Under the pieces are notes generated by a model that saw only the letters and a list, made by a program, of their open reading frames with translations, searched no databases and had not been told where the DNA came from. From Microbulbifer sp. Q7 (GTDB taxonomy: Bacteria; Pseudomonadota; Gammaproteobacteria; Pseudomonadales; Cellvibrionaceae), in NCBI RefSeq assembly GCF_001639145.1, contig NZ_LROY01000002.1:2264501-2328500 (forward strand): a stretch of DNA of 64,000 nt, given 5' to 3'. The position numbers and the translations under genes are program-made. This document shows, piece by piece, positions 1 through 8,561 of this stretch. Every line of letters begins with the position of its first letter. The stretch's first letter is position 1.

Positions 1-1
1 A

Positions 2-1852
2 ATTGCCATGTCCGTTGAAAAAGAAGAAAACGCGCACAAGACCCTAACGCTACGATCATTTTATAGAAAACTAAAAGATAAGTCGTTATACATTGAATAT
101 GTAACTGCAAAATCAAAGTTTTCAAAAAATAAAGTGATGAAAAAAATAGAACAAACAGAGGAATGGGGAAAGGCGCTTCGCGAAACCATGGGGTCACCTC
201 ATGCCCTAGGCAATAGCACGATCTTTGAGAAATGGAAAAATGGAGAAAACCCGACAGATCAAGACTTTAAGGAAAGAACAAAAGAACAGCGAGAAATTGA
301 CAAAAGAATAAAAGAAGTATGCGAGTCAACGCGCAGGACCAGCAAGAAAACACCACTAAAGGATTGCGAACCTTTAATTGTGATTGGTGGGCCGCCGTGT
401 CAAGCATATTCGACAATAGGGCGAGGAAGGCTCGCTGGAATCGCTGACCACAATCAGGATCATGATCAAAGATTTTTTCTATACAAAGAATACGCAGACG
501 TCATAGAGAAAGCACGGCCGGACCTATTTGTAATGGAAAATGTATCTGGAATAGGTTCAGCAAAGCTTGCCAATGGATCTAGAATCTTCCCCGAGATCAT
601 CAAGCGTCTAGAATATCTAAAAGAGAATCCCACACCAAAGGACAAGAAAAAGTATCACATTTACTCGCTGGTAGTCAGCAAAGAGAATTTTATCGGGACA
701 GAAGACAAACCTACAGACAAAGACTACTTGGTAAATGCAGTCGATTTTGGGGTCCCTCAAGCCAGAAAACGAGTAATCCTCCTTGGAATCAATGCGGAAC
801 ATGATACTGAAAACTCTCTTTCGATGATTATGGATCCCAATGAAGCTCCTCTAGCCCCCTCGATCAGCGAAACCATTGGCTCACTCCCCCCGATTCGCAG
901 CTCAATAAGCAAAAGAGAAGCTTCGATACGCCTCGGTGGTCAGCACTTAGACGCAACTGAAGATACCGATTCAAATTGGAACGAGATACGAAAATCAAAC
1001 GTAGAATTCATACGTAAACTTGTTTCGGGGGACAGCGCGATAAAGAGAGGTGTTAGAGATATAATTGACTGGGAGAGGACTAGCGCAAGAATTGAAAAAG
1101 CTAAAAATTTAAAGCTTCCCAAGGACGCATCAGAAAAATTCATTAAGAATATCCCTCTTACACCAGAAGAAGACTCTAAAATTCTTAGAAAAAAATCTGA
1201 ATACATATCTTTGATATCTGAAACTTATAAACGAATCGAAGAAAAATTAAAGACTATTGACATCTTTAGAAAAACCCATAAAGGGAGTGATTTTTATTTA
1301 AACTCAAAAAATGAAAAAGCAATTAAGAGCAAAGATGCAAAACGGTATTTCGAATTAGACAATTGGCTAACTAAAGATTTTCCCGGAACTTTCAATCATT
1401 GCGCCAAACAGCACATGCCTAAAGACATGACAAGATACATGTTCAGCGCCCTTTGGACAGACGCTAGAAAAAAGTCTCCAGTACCCAACCGAGAACCCTC
1501 ACCATCCCCAACGACAAAGTTCTTTCCAAAAGAGCTGGCCTCGAAACACAAAAGCTGGTATAGCAAGAATTTTCAAGATAGGTTTAGGACGTACCCGAGC
1601 ACATACAGAGCAAAAACAATTACCTCACATATGCACAAGGACGGGCACGCCAACATTCATTACGACCCTTCACAGATGCGTTCACTCACCGTTCGTGAGG
1701 CCGCGCGCATACAAACTTTCCCCGATGACTACTATTTTGAAGGAGGCCAAAGCGCTCAATACCTCCAAGTGGGGAATGCCGTACCTCCATTTCTTGCGAA
1801 GCAGATTGCAGAACATGTACTGAGAATTATGAAAATGAAAGAAATTATTTAA
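2..1852 (+). CDS. DNA (cytosine-5-)-methyltransferase, 5'-truncated by the window edge
   Basis: Transfers a methyl group from S-adenosylmethionine to C5 of cytosine in a specific DNA site. Visible motifs, numbered from the ATG at 8, are GGPPCQ with the catalytic Cys (about residue 126, motif IV), MENVSG (about 176, motif VI), QARKRV (about 251, motif VIII), TVREAARIQTFP (about 561, motif IX) and GNAVPPFLA (about 590, motif X). The SAM-binding motif I (DLFAGxGG type) is missing, and the reading frame is open to the window edge. The first visible residues (SVEKEENAHKTL) resemble motif II, which normally follows motif I, so the ATG at 8 is internal and the gene starts upstream. The region between motifs VIII and IX is long and Lys-rich and probably holds target recognition. 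The gene is A+T-rich compared with the rest of the window and converges on the DptFGH-like operon. It could protect host DNA from that operon or belong to another restriction system upstream. Confidence 0.9.
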   Translation: MAMSVEKEENAHKTLTLRSFYRKLKDKSLYIEYVTAKSKFSKNKVMKKIEQTEEWGKALRETMGSPHALGNSTIFEKWKNGENPTDQDFKERTKEQREIDKRIKEVCESTRRTSKKTPLKDCEPLIVIGGPPCQAYSTIGRGRLAGIADHNQDHDQRFFLYKEYADVIEKARPDLFVMENVSGIGSAKLANGSRIFPEIIKRLEYLKENPTPKDKKKYHIYSLVVSKENFIGTEDKPTDKDYLVNAVDFGVPQARKRVILLGINAEHDTENSLSMIMDPNEAPLAPSISETIGSLPPIRSSISKREASIRLGGQHLDATEDTDSNWNEIRKSNVEFIRKLVSGDSAIKRGVRDIIDWERTSARIEKAKNLKLPKDASEKFIKNIPLTPEEDSKILRKKSEYISLISETYKRIEEKLKTIDIFRKTHKGSDFYLNSKNEKAIKSKDAKRYFELDNWLTKDFPGTFNHCAKQHMPKDMTRYMFSALWTDARKKSPVPNREPSPSPTTKFFPKELASKHKSWYSKNFQDRFRTYPSTYRAKTITSHMHKDGHANIHYDPSQMRSLTVREAARIQTFPDDYYFEGGQSAQYLQVGNAVPPFLAKQIAEHVLRIMKMKEII

Positions 1853-2107
1853 GCCCCCGAGAACTTGGACAACCTTCACCTAAAGTCCCATGCGGCCACA
1901 CCGACACTGAACAGATTGGCAACTCGAGACGAAGATATGACTTCTCGTATCCGGGATTTAGCGAACAACTGAAAGGCAGCTCCAGCTGCCTCTATCTTGC
2001 TCTCAATCGGCCCCACGAAAGAAGCCGACATACCAGCATAAACATTTCGAAAAAAACTCTACTCTCCTCTCAATCAAAAATACTCGAGGGATATGCCAGC
2101 ACGCCGG
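1853..2107. other. Gap between convergent methylase and DptH-like genes, with a small hairpin
   Basis: No credible gene. A short inverted repeat (GGCAGCT, 2-base loop, AGCTGCC) lies at 1975-1990 and could be a weak bidirectional terminator between the converging genes. It has no long T-run on either side. Confidence 0.35.
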
Positions 2108-5100
2108 TTATATTTTTGCACATTGGACGCGAGTTAATACACCGCTCTCCTTGAAAAAGGCATCACCTTTTCCTGTCAAAGCCTCCGCCCCTGGGTCGTC
2201 CATAATCACCCGACTTTCTGTCGCACTCTTCACACGTAATGCCAGCTGAGCCGGAAGATTGGACCTAAGGTTTGTGCTGATAACTGTCGCATCCGGCTTT
2301 TGGGTCGCAATAATGACATGAATAGCAGCTTGACGAGCTTTTTGAGCAAGGCGCTTCAGATGTGCCTCAATTATTTTTTTCGTTTCAGGTTCTGATGTTA
2401 AGTCAGCGTACTCATCGAGAACAATCACCCATCGCTGTATGCGGTTCTCTTCAGAAACTTGCTCATTGTAGTCATCAATAGAGCGGACCTTGGCTTTCTT
2501 GAAGTTAGAAAATCGAACCTGCATCTCTTCAACAGCACGGGCGAGAATTTTAATCGCGTCCTCTTCGTCCCAACCTATCTCTCCATCGAGATGCTTGCAC
2601 CCTGAAAATGGCTCCAGTTCCGTTCCTTTCGGATCAATCAGCTGCAAGCGCACCTCCTTTGGCGAATAATGTCCAACAATACCTGCAAGAAGTGTGTTCA
2701 GCGCCTCAGACTTACCGCTACCAGTCGTGCCTCCGATCAAAAGATGGGGCGAGTTTGACGAGGCAAAGTCAATTTCAACGATATTACCGAATCGATCCTC
2801 CCCCAACGGCACCACCAGACCTGTGACCGGACGCTGCCAGCGAGACCAGAGATCTTGCGCAGCAACAAAATATCGATCCGCATCCGATTTAGGCACATCA
2901 ATAGTCACATAACCTTTATCAATGCCAAATTGCAAATCCTGAGATGATTCAAGCTCTAAAGCAAGCTTCAAAGCATCATGCTGCGCATAAAGCTTGCGCG
3001 CTTCCACACCGTTCCCAGGCTTCACTCTATAGAGAACTGACGCAGGCCCCTCTATAGCATGGTCAACATCAGCCAACGTTCTATTAACATTAATTCCAAA
3101 TCGTCCAAAAGTGTCCAGTATTATCTGGTACCGACGATCAAGCTCAAGCCATCCAAGGCGGCCTCGATCGCAAGGACCACCTGTATTTCCCTCTAAATTA
3201 ACAAGCGCATCCTCACTAGGCTCAGTTCCACTACTGTCAACCTGAGAAGCAGGTACAGGTGGCTCATAAACGTGGACTCGGGCTTCCTCATCATTCCCAT
3301 CCTTAGAGATAAATGAAGACCTCTGCTTGTCTAGTCTTTTTAATTGAGCCGCTTCCTTTTCATTCTCTAGCGCAAGAGACGCAGGCGCGGGAGGACCGTC
3401 CAAAAGCGCACTTCCACCTGTCTTAACAACCTGAACCCGAGGGTCTGCCTCATAAACTTGAACCGTCATACTTCTAGAGTGTGAGTACTCGCAAATGGAA
3501 TATAGCCCACCGATGTTTACTGAAGAAAAATCACCTTCGCGAAAACGGCTTCTTATCTCATCCGATACCTTCGAAGATCGCAGGTTCAAATTTGAGTCCG
3601 ACGAAGACTGAATAACAAGCGCATCTTCGCTCACGGTATCTACAGCTGACAGAAGTGAGTCCCTCCATAACTTCCCATCCATTGCATCCTGCTCTTCAAC
3701 CTTCGGAAAGATCGAATCGAACATTTTCAAAGTCTTGAGTACTTGTTCCGCTCCGTGAGCTTCATAGCCCGAGCGCCTCAACTTACTCTCCAGAACGAGA
3801 ACATCCACCGAAAGAGAATCATCCACAAGGTTTACCGCAAGTCTGACCATGTCTGCTCGCATTGAAGTTGCCGAAACGAACCATTCCGGATGCTCATCGA
3901 GCGAAATCCAAGCGATAAAACCATCAGTGATAGATAGTGGAACTATGCGATCAGCGACCTGTCTCGCAATACTCAAGCCAAGAACTTCTTCCGTCACCCG
4001 CGATATACCTAAGGCATCTAGGGTCAACCTGGGAGAAATCTGTCTAGCTTCTTCGTAGATTTTGTTAGCAAGAAAATGCGCTTGGCGCTCCGCAAGTCCT
4101 GTGCGACCTATCGATGCCGCCACTCTTTTTAACTTACGAGTCAAACGATCTGTAATAAATTGTCGTCCAGCATTTGACGATACGATTAGAGTGAATAATC
4201 CTCCCGGCCCGATTTTATCCCGTATAGAAAGCACTGCTGGGCGTGTTTCAAGCTTCTCAATCTGCTCCCGCGTGATATGCCGCTCTATAGTGATGACCCA
4301 ATGCGAGCACTTATGGAGTACTCCGAAGAAACGCGCTGCATTATGGAAATTGATTCTCAAGTCGATAAAATCGGTCGCTTCTGGACGATCGGAAGCAACC
4401 GGGCTTTTCCGATCATGCCTAACTACCAAGGTCGACCAGTCAGCAAGAGCAATATCAGGTACTTGAGGCCTCAGAGATACCCACAAGGCAGAAGATCCAG
4501 CGCCCGAGGCGATATAAGTTGGATCATCGAGAAGAGGATCAAATTTCCCGGTGACTCCTGATTGGTCTTCGGTTTTAGTATCTTGGATTATATTGTCGTC
4601 GAGGAACTGAGGCACAATCGCCAGATCAAAGATCTGCCCGTCCAAAGCCGCATCCGCATCTTCTTTCACTTTATCGAGATCGTGAAAATTCAGTTGTACG
4701 GGCGGGAAAAGTGCTCCGTCACCAGCGAGACGATTATCCGTATCAACAAGTTCAAACTGACGTGCCGACTCTTGCCAACAGCTCTTAGGGGCGACAAAAT
4801 CGATAGTCATAGCAAGGTTCTTAAATTCAGCTTTTCTGACCGCTTGGACCAAATCTGCGGGTAGAGAACTTGCTTCACTACTTACAACGAGAATTTTAAG
4901 ACCATCTGCCTTGTAAGGGTGAGAATGGAGGTATGCCGTAATCTGTCGACCGACTTCACTAATGATACTTGCATGGATTTTTCCAGCCGAAACAGTGCCT
5001 CCGGACGAACTGTTAGGCTGAAAACTTTCCGCCCATCCTCTTTCGCCGGCGGCGAAAAGTATATGTCCTTCTGTCGATGTAAGGATAGGCGGTTGCTGAT

Positions 5101-7240
5101 GAGGAGAAAGCCCTTGGATCCAGCTAAGGTACAGTGTCTCGTTTTGCTCATTTAACCGCAACGACCCTTCAATTGCATCAGCTGCAAGATCTTTCGATTT
5201 CGCAAGGTACGCTGCCATCCATCTAAGTTTCAGCGGGTGAGACTGGAGCATGAGTACACGGTCGCCGTCAAATTCCTGCACGCAGTCCGCATTCAAAAAC
5301 TCAACCATGCCACTTGGGACGTGCCCCTCGGGTATAAAAGATGTTCGCGCCTCAGCAAGAAGGGTCGACCACTCGTCAAATACATCATTCAAAAGCCCAG
5401 AAGAAAGGCCGTTTTTTTCAACCTCAGCCCTGAAGTTCGACCGAATATCTACTAAGCGGCTAATCACAGGATGATGTAGCACTTCTTCACTTATGGGCCT
5501 AGCTCTCCCATTTTTAAATGGCAGAAGGCGATGGACTACCTCCTCGATCCACGCTTCACCAGTTGGGCTCAAAGGTGCATAAGACTCTTTTATTAAATCG
5601 TTCCGATCCTCCCCACAGACGGATATCCAGAATAGCGCTAGATAATGCAGATCTCTTGGCAGCCATTCGACTGTCACTTCACTATCAAGCTCTACCTCAT
5701 CTTCAGTATTCACTAGCACGAACTCGAGAGGAACCGGAAGCCAAATCACTCCCTCATCTTCTTCAGATGACCCAGCTTCCGAGCTCTCGATCTCCGGATC
5801 AATTTCCTCTTTTAGGTGAGGGACGGGAATCTGCCTAGTTAGAGAAGTATCGATATTCAGCGAGACTGACCCGAGGCCATCTGCAAGCGAACTAGATATT
5901 TCCAACAGCGATTGACCATAGAGAAATGCAAATAGGCCAAGGGAGGGCGTGTGACGCTCAGATGTAGCTGCACTAGTACGAATATCGATCCGGAGCGAGC
6001 CACCATCAAAACTCGTACGCGCACGAAAATCCGAAGCGACCTGGGATAATTTTATCAGGGGGTTCTCGATCCGCTCTACTGCAGGTGAAGCGAGCTTTTC
6101 GACCATGCGAAGCGTCTGTTTCGAAAGAAGGTCTTTCAAAGGAAGGATACTAGCTTCAGAGGCCTCACTCTCAAGGAACCTGCGGGCATCATCCGGCGAT
6201 CGATTATCCAAACCACCCTCAACAGACAGCTCGTCGAATTCAGACTTCCTCGAAGGATCACTGTGGACAATGTCACCCGCCACTCGCTGACCAAGAGGCA
6301 ACCCTTTCACATCTTTTCTAAAAACCTGCTCAAAGATCCTATACGGAATCCTTTCTCGCCTCTCGCGGGACGGCCCTCGACAGTATTCGGCGCAACTCTC
6401 TCTCCAGTAGGCCTGCAACCCGGCTTCGTATTGCACACCTTCTTCATCTTCGAATTTCGTACGAACACAATCCTGCGCAGCTTTTTCTGGGTCAAGATCT
6501 GAAGAGGTAGAGGCAGCAAGTTCGGATCTCAGCAGATTGAGAGAAAGACGGCGCGCCACATTGCCAGGATCTTTGCGCCAAGCTTCATCCGGGAACATGT
6601 CGAGATGCACCAAGCATCTTCCGACTAACGCATTTATTTCCTCCGGTGAGTAGGCACTTGATACCGTGACAACTTCCTTTGAAACTGCAAGTAAAAAGCC
6701 GGCAAACTTTCTTACTGGAATAGGGACTCCAACAGAATTTAGCTCCCGCAGGACCTCTACAAGTCGATCCCTAAGCAGCTCGTATCCCTCTGCCTTGGGC
6801 GAACCTTCAAATAGAAGTGCCTGCCTGAACATCTCCTCGGGAACCAAGAACTTGCCATCCTCGTCGAATGTGCCATCGAGAAAATTGACATCTCTAAGGG
6901 TAAATAGGTTTTTCAGACCTTGCTCGTCACTTTCCTCTTTCGTTTCAATATAAACGAGCCCGTGATCATTATTATTACGATAATACGTGATCGAATGATC
7001 CGGGTCAGCCCTAAACTCAGAGGGAAAATCCTGATGAGAATCACTAGCAACGAGAAGCGTAACACGGCCCAGCCCCCATTCGGTACGACGACGCTTCCAT
7101 ACTTCCAAGAACGCCAGTGCTTCATGCCTAGTGAGATTCTTTAGTCTAAAAGAATTTCGATCGGCACTGTCATTTGCTAAAAAGCTACGAGCGACGATCA
7201 CGAAGGCTGTATTGCCTATAATGCTTTCGATTCCAATCAT
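2108..7240 (-). CDS. Very large HerA/FtsK-type ATPase, DptH-like
   Basis: About 1710 aa. The first 1450 or so residues match nothing I can name. The C-terminal part is a FtsK/SpoIIIE/HerA-type motor domain: Walker A GGTTGSGKS at about residue 1500, IDPKGTE shortly after, Walker B VIVLDEYADL at about 1600, then ATQKPD and the RSNLPAQLALRV stretch typical of FtsK motors. Such motors move along or pump double-stranded DNA. Size, domain layout and position as third gene after a 625-aa ATPase and a roughly 430-aa protein match DptH (DndH) of phosphorothioation-dependent restriction. ATG at 7240 is preferred because TTGGA lies just upstream. A TTG at 7252 sits directly after the stop of the preceding gene and is possible. 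Family membership is inferred from architecture, not alignment. No nuclease motif is obvious by eye. Confidence 0.7.
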   Translation of the reverse strand: MIGIESIIGNTAFVIVARSFLANDSADRNSFRLKNLTRHEALAFLEVWKRRRTEWGLGRVTLLVASDSHQDFPSEFRADPDHSITYYRNNNDHGLVYIETKEESDEQGLKNLFTLRDVNFLDGTFDEDGKFLVPEEMFRQALLFEGSPKAEGYELLRDRLVEVLRELNSVGVPIPVRKFAGFLLAVSKEVVTVSSAYSPEEINALVGRCLVHLDMFPDEAWRKDPGNVARRLSLNLLRSELAASTSSDLDPEKAAQDCVRTKFEDEEGVQYEAGLQAYWRESCAEYCRGPSRERRERIPYRIFEQVFRKDVKGLPLGQRVAGDIVHSDPSRKSEFDELSVEGGLDNRSPDDARRFLESEASEASILPLKDLLSKQTLRMVEKLASPAVERIENPLIKLSQVASDFRARTSFDGGSLRIDIRTSAATSERHTPSLGLFAFLYGQSLLEISSSLADGLGSVSLNIDTSLTRQIPVPHLKEEIDPEIESSEAGSSEEDEGVIWLPVPLEFVLVNTEDEVELDSEVTVEWLPRDLHYLALFWISVCGEDRNDLIKESYAPLSPTGEAWIEEVVHRLLPFKNGRARPISEEVLHHPVISRLVDIRSNFRAEVEKNGLSSGLLNDVFDEWSTLLAEARTSFIPEGHVPSGMVEFLNADCVQEFDGDRVLMLQSHPLKLRWMAAYLAKSKDLAADAIEGSLRLNEQNETLYLSWIQGLSPHQQPPILTSTEGHILFAAGERGWAESFQPNSSSGGTVSAGKIHASIISEVGRQITAYLHSHPYKADGLKILVVSSEASSLPADLVQAVRKAEFKNLAMTIDFVAPKSCWQESARQFELVDTDNRLAGDGALFPPVQLNFHDLDKVKEDADAALDGQIFDLAIVPQFLDDNIIQDTKTEDQSGVTGKFDPLLDDPTYIASGAGSSALWVSLRPQVPDIALADWSTLVVRHDRKSPVASDRPEATDFIDLRINFHNAARFFGVLHKCSHWVITIERHITREQIEKLETRPAVLSIRDKIGPGGLFTLIVSSNAGRQFITDRLTRKLKRVAASIGRTGLAERQAHFLANKIYEEARQISPRLTLDALGISRVTEEVLGLSIARQVADRIVPLSITDGFIAWISLDEHPEWFVSATSMRADMVRLAVNLVDDSLSVDVLVLESKLRRSGYEAHGAEQVLKTLKMFDSIFPKVEEQDAMDGKLWRDSLLSAVDTVSEDALVIQSSSDSNLNLRSSKVSDEIRSRFREGDFSSVNIGGLYSICEYSHSRSMTVQVYEADPRVQVVKTGGSALLDGPPAPASLALENEKEAAQLKRLDKQRSSFISKDGNDEEARVHVYEPPVPASQVDSSGTEPSEDALVNLEGNTGGPCDRGRLGWLELDRRYQIILDTFGRFGINVNRTLADVDHAIEGPASVLYRVKPGNGVEARKLYAQHDALKLALELESSQDLQFGIDKGYVTIDVPKSDADRYFVAAQDLWSRWQRPVTGLVVPLGEDRFGNIVEIDFASSNSPHLLIGGTTGSGKSEALNTLLAGIVGHYSPKEVRLQLIDPKGTELEPFSGCKHLDGEIGWDEEDAIKILARAVEEMQVRFSNFKKAKVRSIDDYNEQVSEENRIQRWVIVLDEYADLTSEPETKKIIEAHLKRLAQKARQAAIHVIIATQKPDATVISTNLRSNLPAQLALRVKSATESRVIMDDPGAEALTGKGDAFFKESGVLTRVQCAKI

Positions 7241-7252
7241 CAATAAATCCAA

Positions 7253-8545
7253 TTACAAAGCTGTTCTTGGGCTAACCATTCGTGTAGCGTCAGAATACTG
7301 TGTTACTAATCCGGCGGCGATCATCTGAAGCGCTAATTGCGCCTCATTCTCTTCAAAAATACTCGCATCAATTGAATTAATAAGGCCTGACAGCTCTGCG
7401 GCACCACGTCCAACAGTAATACCAAGCCGGCCGTAGAGCACATCATCAACAAATCTCTCGAAAGGCATCTCCTTGTCCGCCGGAATGGTAGCTAGCACAA
7501 TCATTTCCAAGGCATCGACGGACAATGTAAAATGCTTTCGACCACGCCACGCATTCAAGATGCCATTTGCTGCGGCTGTGGCCCAGAAGAAACTTCGGAT
7601 TTTGTTACGCTGGGCATTTGCTATATTTGGCTCTACCTTCTCTACGGCATCTACAATATTACTCAGGACTTCTTGCAGACAACGCTGAGCCACTCGCCGT
7701 AGCTGAGGACTACTCGCTCCGCAGTCACAGATGATGTTCCCTTCATCTAGGCCAAGGCTAAATCTTGCTCGCTTATTTTGCATTAAAACAAGCCAGAGCG
7801 CTGTCCACCCCATAACGGCTCGAACCTTTGCCACAGAAGTCGCTCCGTCCTGCTCCAAAATATTGAGAATTCCGTCGCAATAAACACTCTCAAATTCATC
7901 GATATTGGCTCGAGTGGCATTTGCGATTTCGTCCAACCGAGGCTCTTCGTCTTTTTTACTCTGATCGTTAATGAATGCGGCAAGAATTTCTAGCGGGCTT
8001 TCAATAGTTGGCGAATAAAGTCGATTAAAGCCGGCAATAATGCGTTGTAGGCGATCTGTATTAGGATCAGACCTAAGGATTTTGAAGGCGAGAGCACCGC
8101 CACCGCGAAGATAGAGGCGCTCTAATTTTATGCGTCCGCTTCTATCCCTCGCATCCCAGTGAATGAGCGACGGCGTATAAGGAAAGAAATGTGCTCGTGA
8201 CCATTTCGGCTCCTTGGTGCCACTAGGAATTTCCAATTGGAGACAGCGAAGGAGCTCTCTTAGTGCATCCTCTGCGGAGGCATCGTCAAGAAGCACATCA
8301 TGTCGTCGCGGGTCACTTTTAAAGTCGCTGTCCCAGACAAGTTTTCTGCCAAAATCATGCGATCGACGCCTTATTTTAACGACATCACCTACGGCAAAAG
8401 AATTCTCTTCCTCGCCGCAGTATATGAAGTTCAATAATTCAAGGCCGGGGTAATGCCCGGCAGCATCGAAATCTAGCACTCCCCCGAACAGTTCACGTGA
8501 AACTTCAGGACCTTTTCGCACTCTTTGTACTGGATTATTCTTCAT
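7253..8545 (-). CDS. Unknown protein, DptG-like by position and size
   Basis: 430 aa from ATG 8545. I recognise no catalytic motif. The protein looks soluble and mixed alpha/beta, with a cluster CDCG near residue 260 and a conserved-looking C-terminal stretch FVDDVLYGRLGITVGRG. It is the middle gene of the operon: the upstream ATPase ends at 8562, 16 nt before this start, and the DptH-like gene follows at once. DptG of the DptFGH restriction complex is likewise about 440 aa and in the middle, so I infer it is the DptG counterpart. The frame is open up to 8599, overlapping the upstream gene. ATG 8545 is chosen because it follows that gene's stop and has GGGGAA about 8 nt upstream. Confidence 0.6.
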   Translation of the reverse strand: MKNNPVQRVRKGPEVSRELFGGVLDFDAAGHYPGLELLNFIYCGEEENSFAVGDVVKIRRRSHDFGRKLVWDSDFKSDPRRHDVLLDDASAEDALRELLRCLQLEIPSGTKEPKWSRAHFFPYTPSLIHWDARDRSGRIKLERLYLRGGGALAFKILRSDPNTDRLQRIIAGFNRLYSPTIESPLEILAAFINDQSKKDEEPRLDEIANATRANIDEFESVYCDGILNILEQDGATSVAKVRAVMGWTALWLVLMQNKRARFSLGLDEGNIICDCGASSPQLRRVAQRCLQEVLSNIVDAVEKVEPNIANAQRNKIRSFFWATAAANGILNAWRGRKHFTLSVDALEMIVLATIPADKEMPFERFVDDVLYGRLGITVGRGAAELSGLINSIDASIFEENEAQLALQMIAAGLVTQYSDATRMVSPRTAL

Positions 8546-8561
8546 GGTCACGGTTCCCCAT

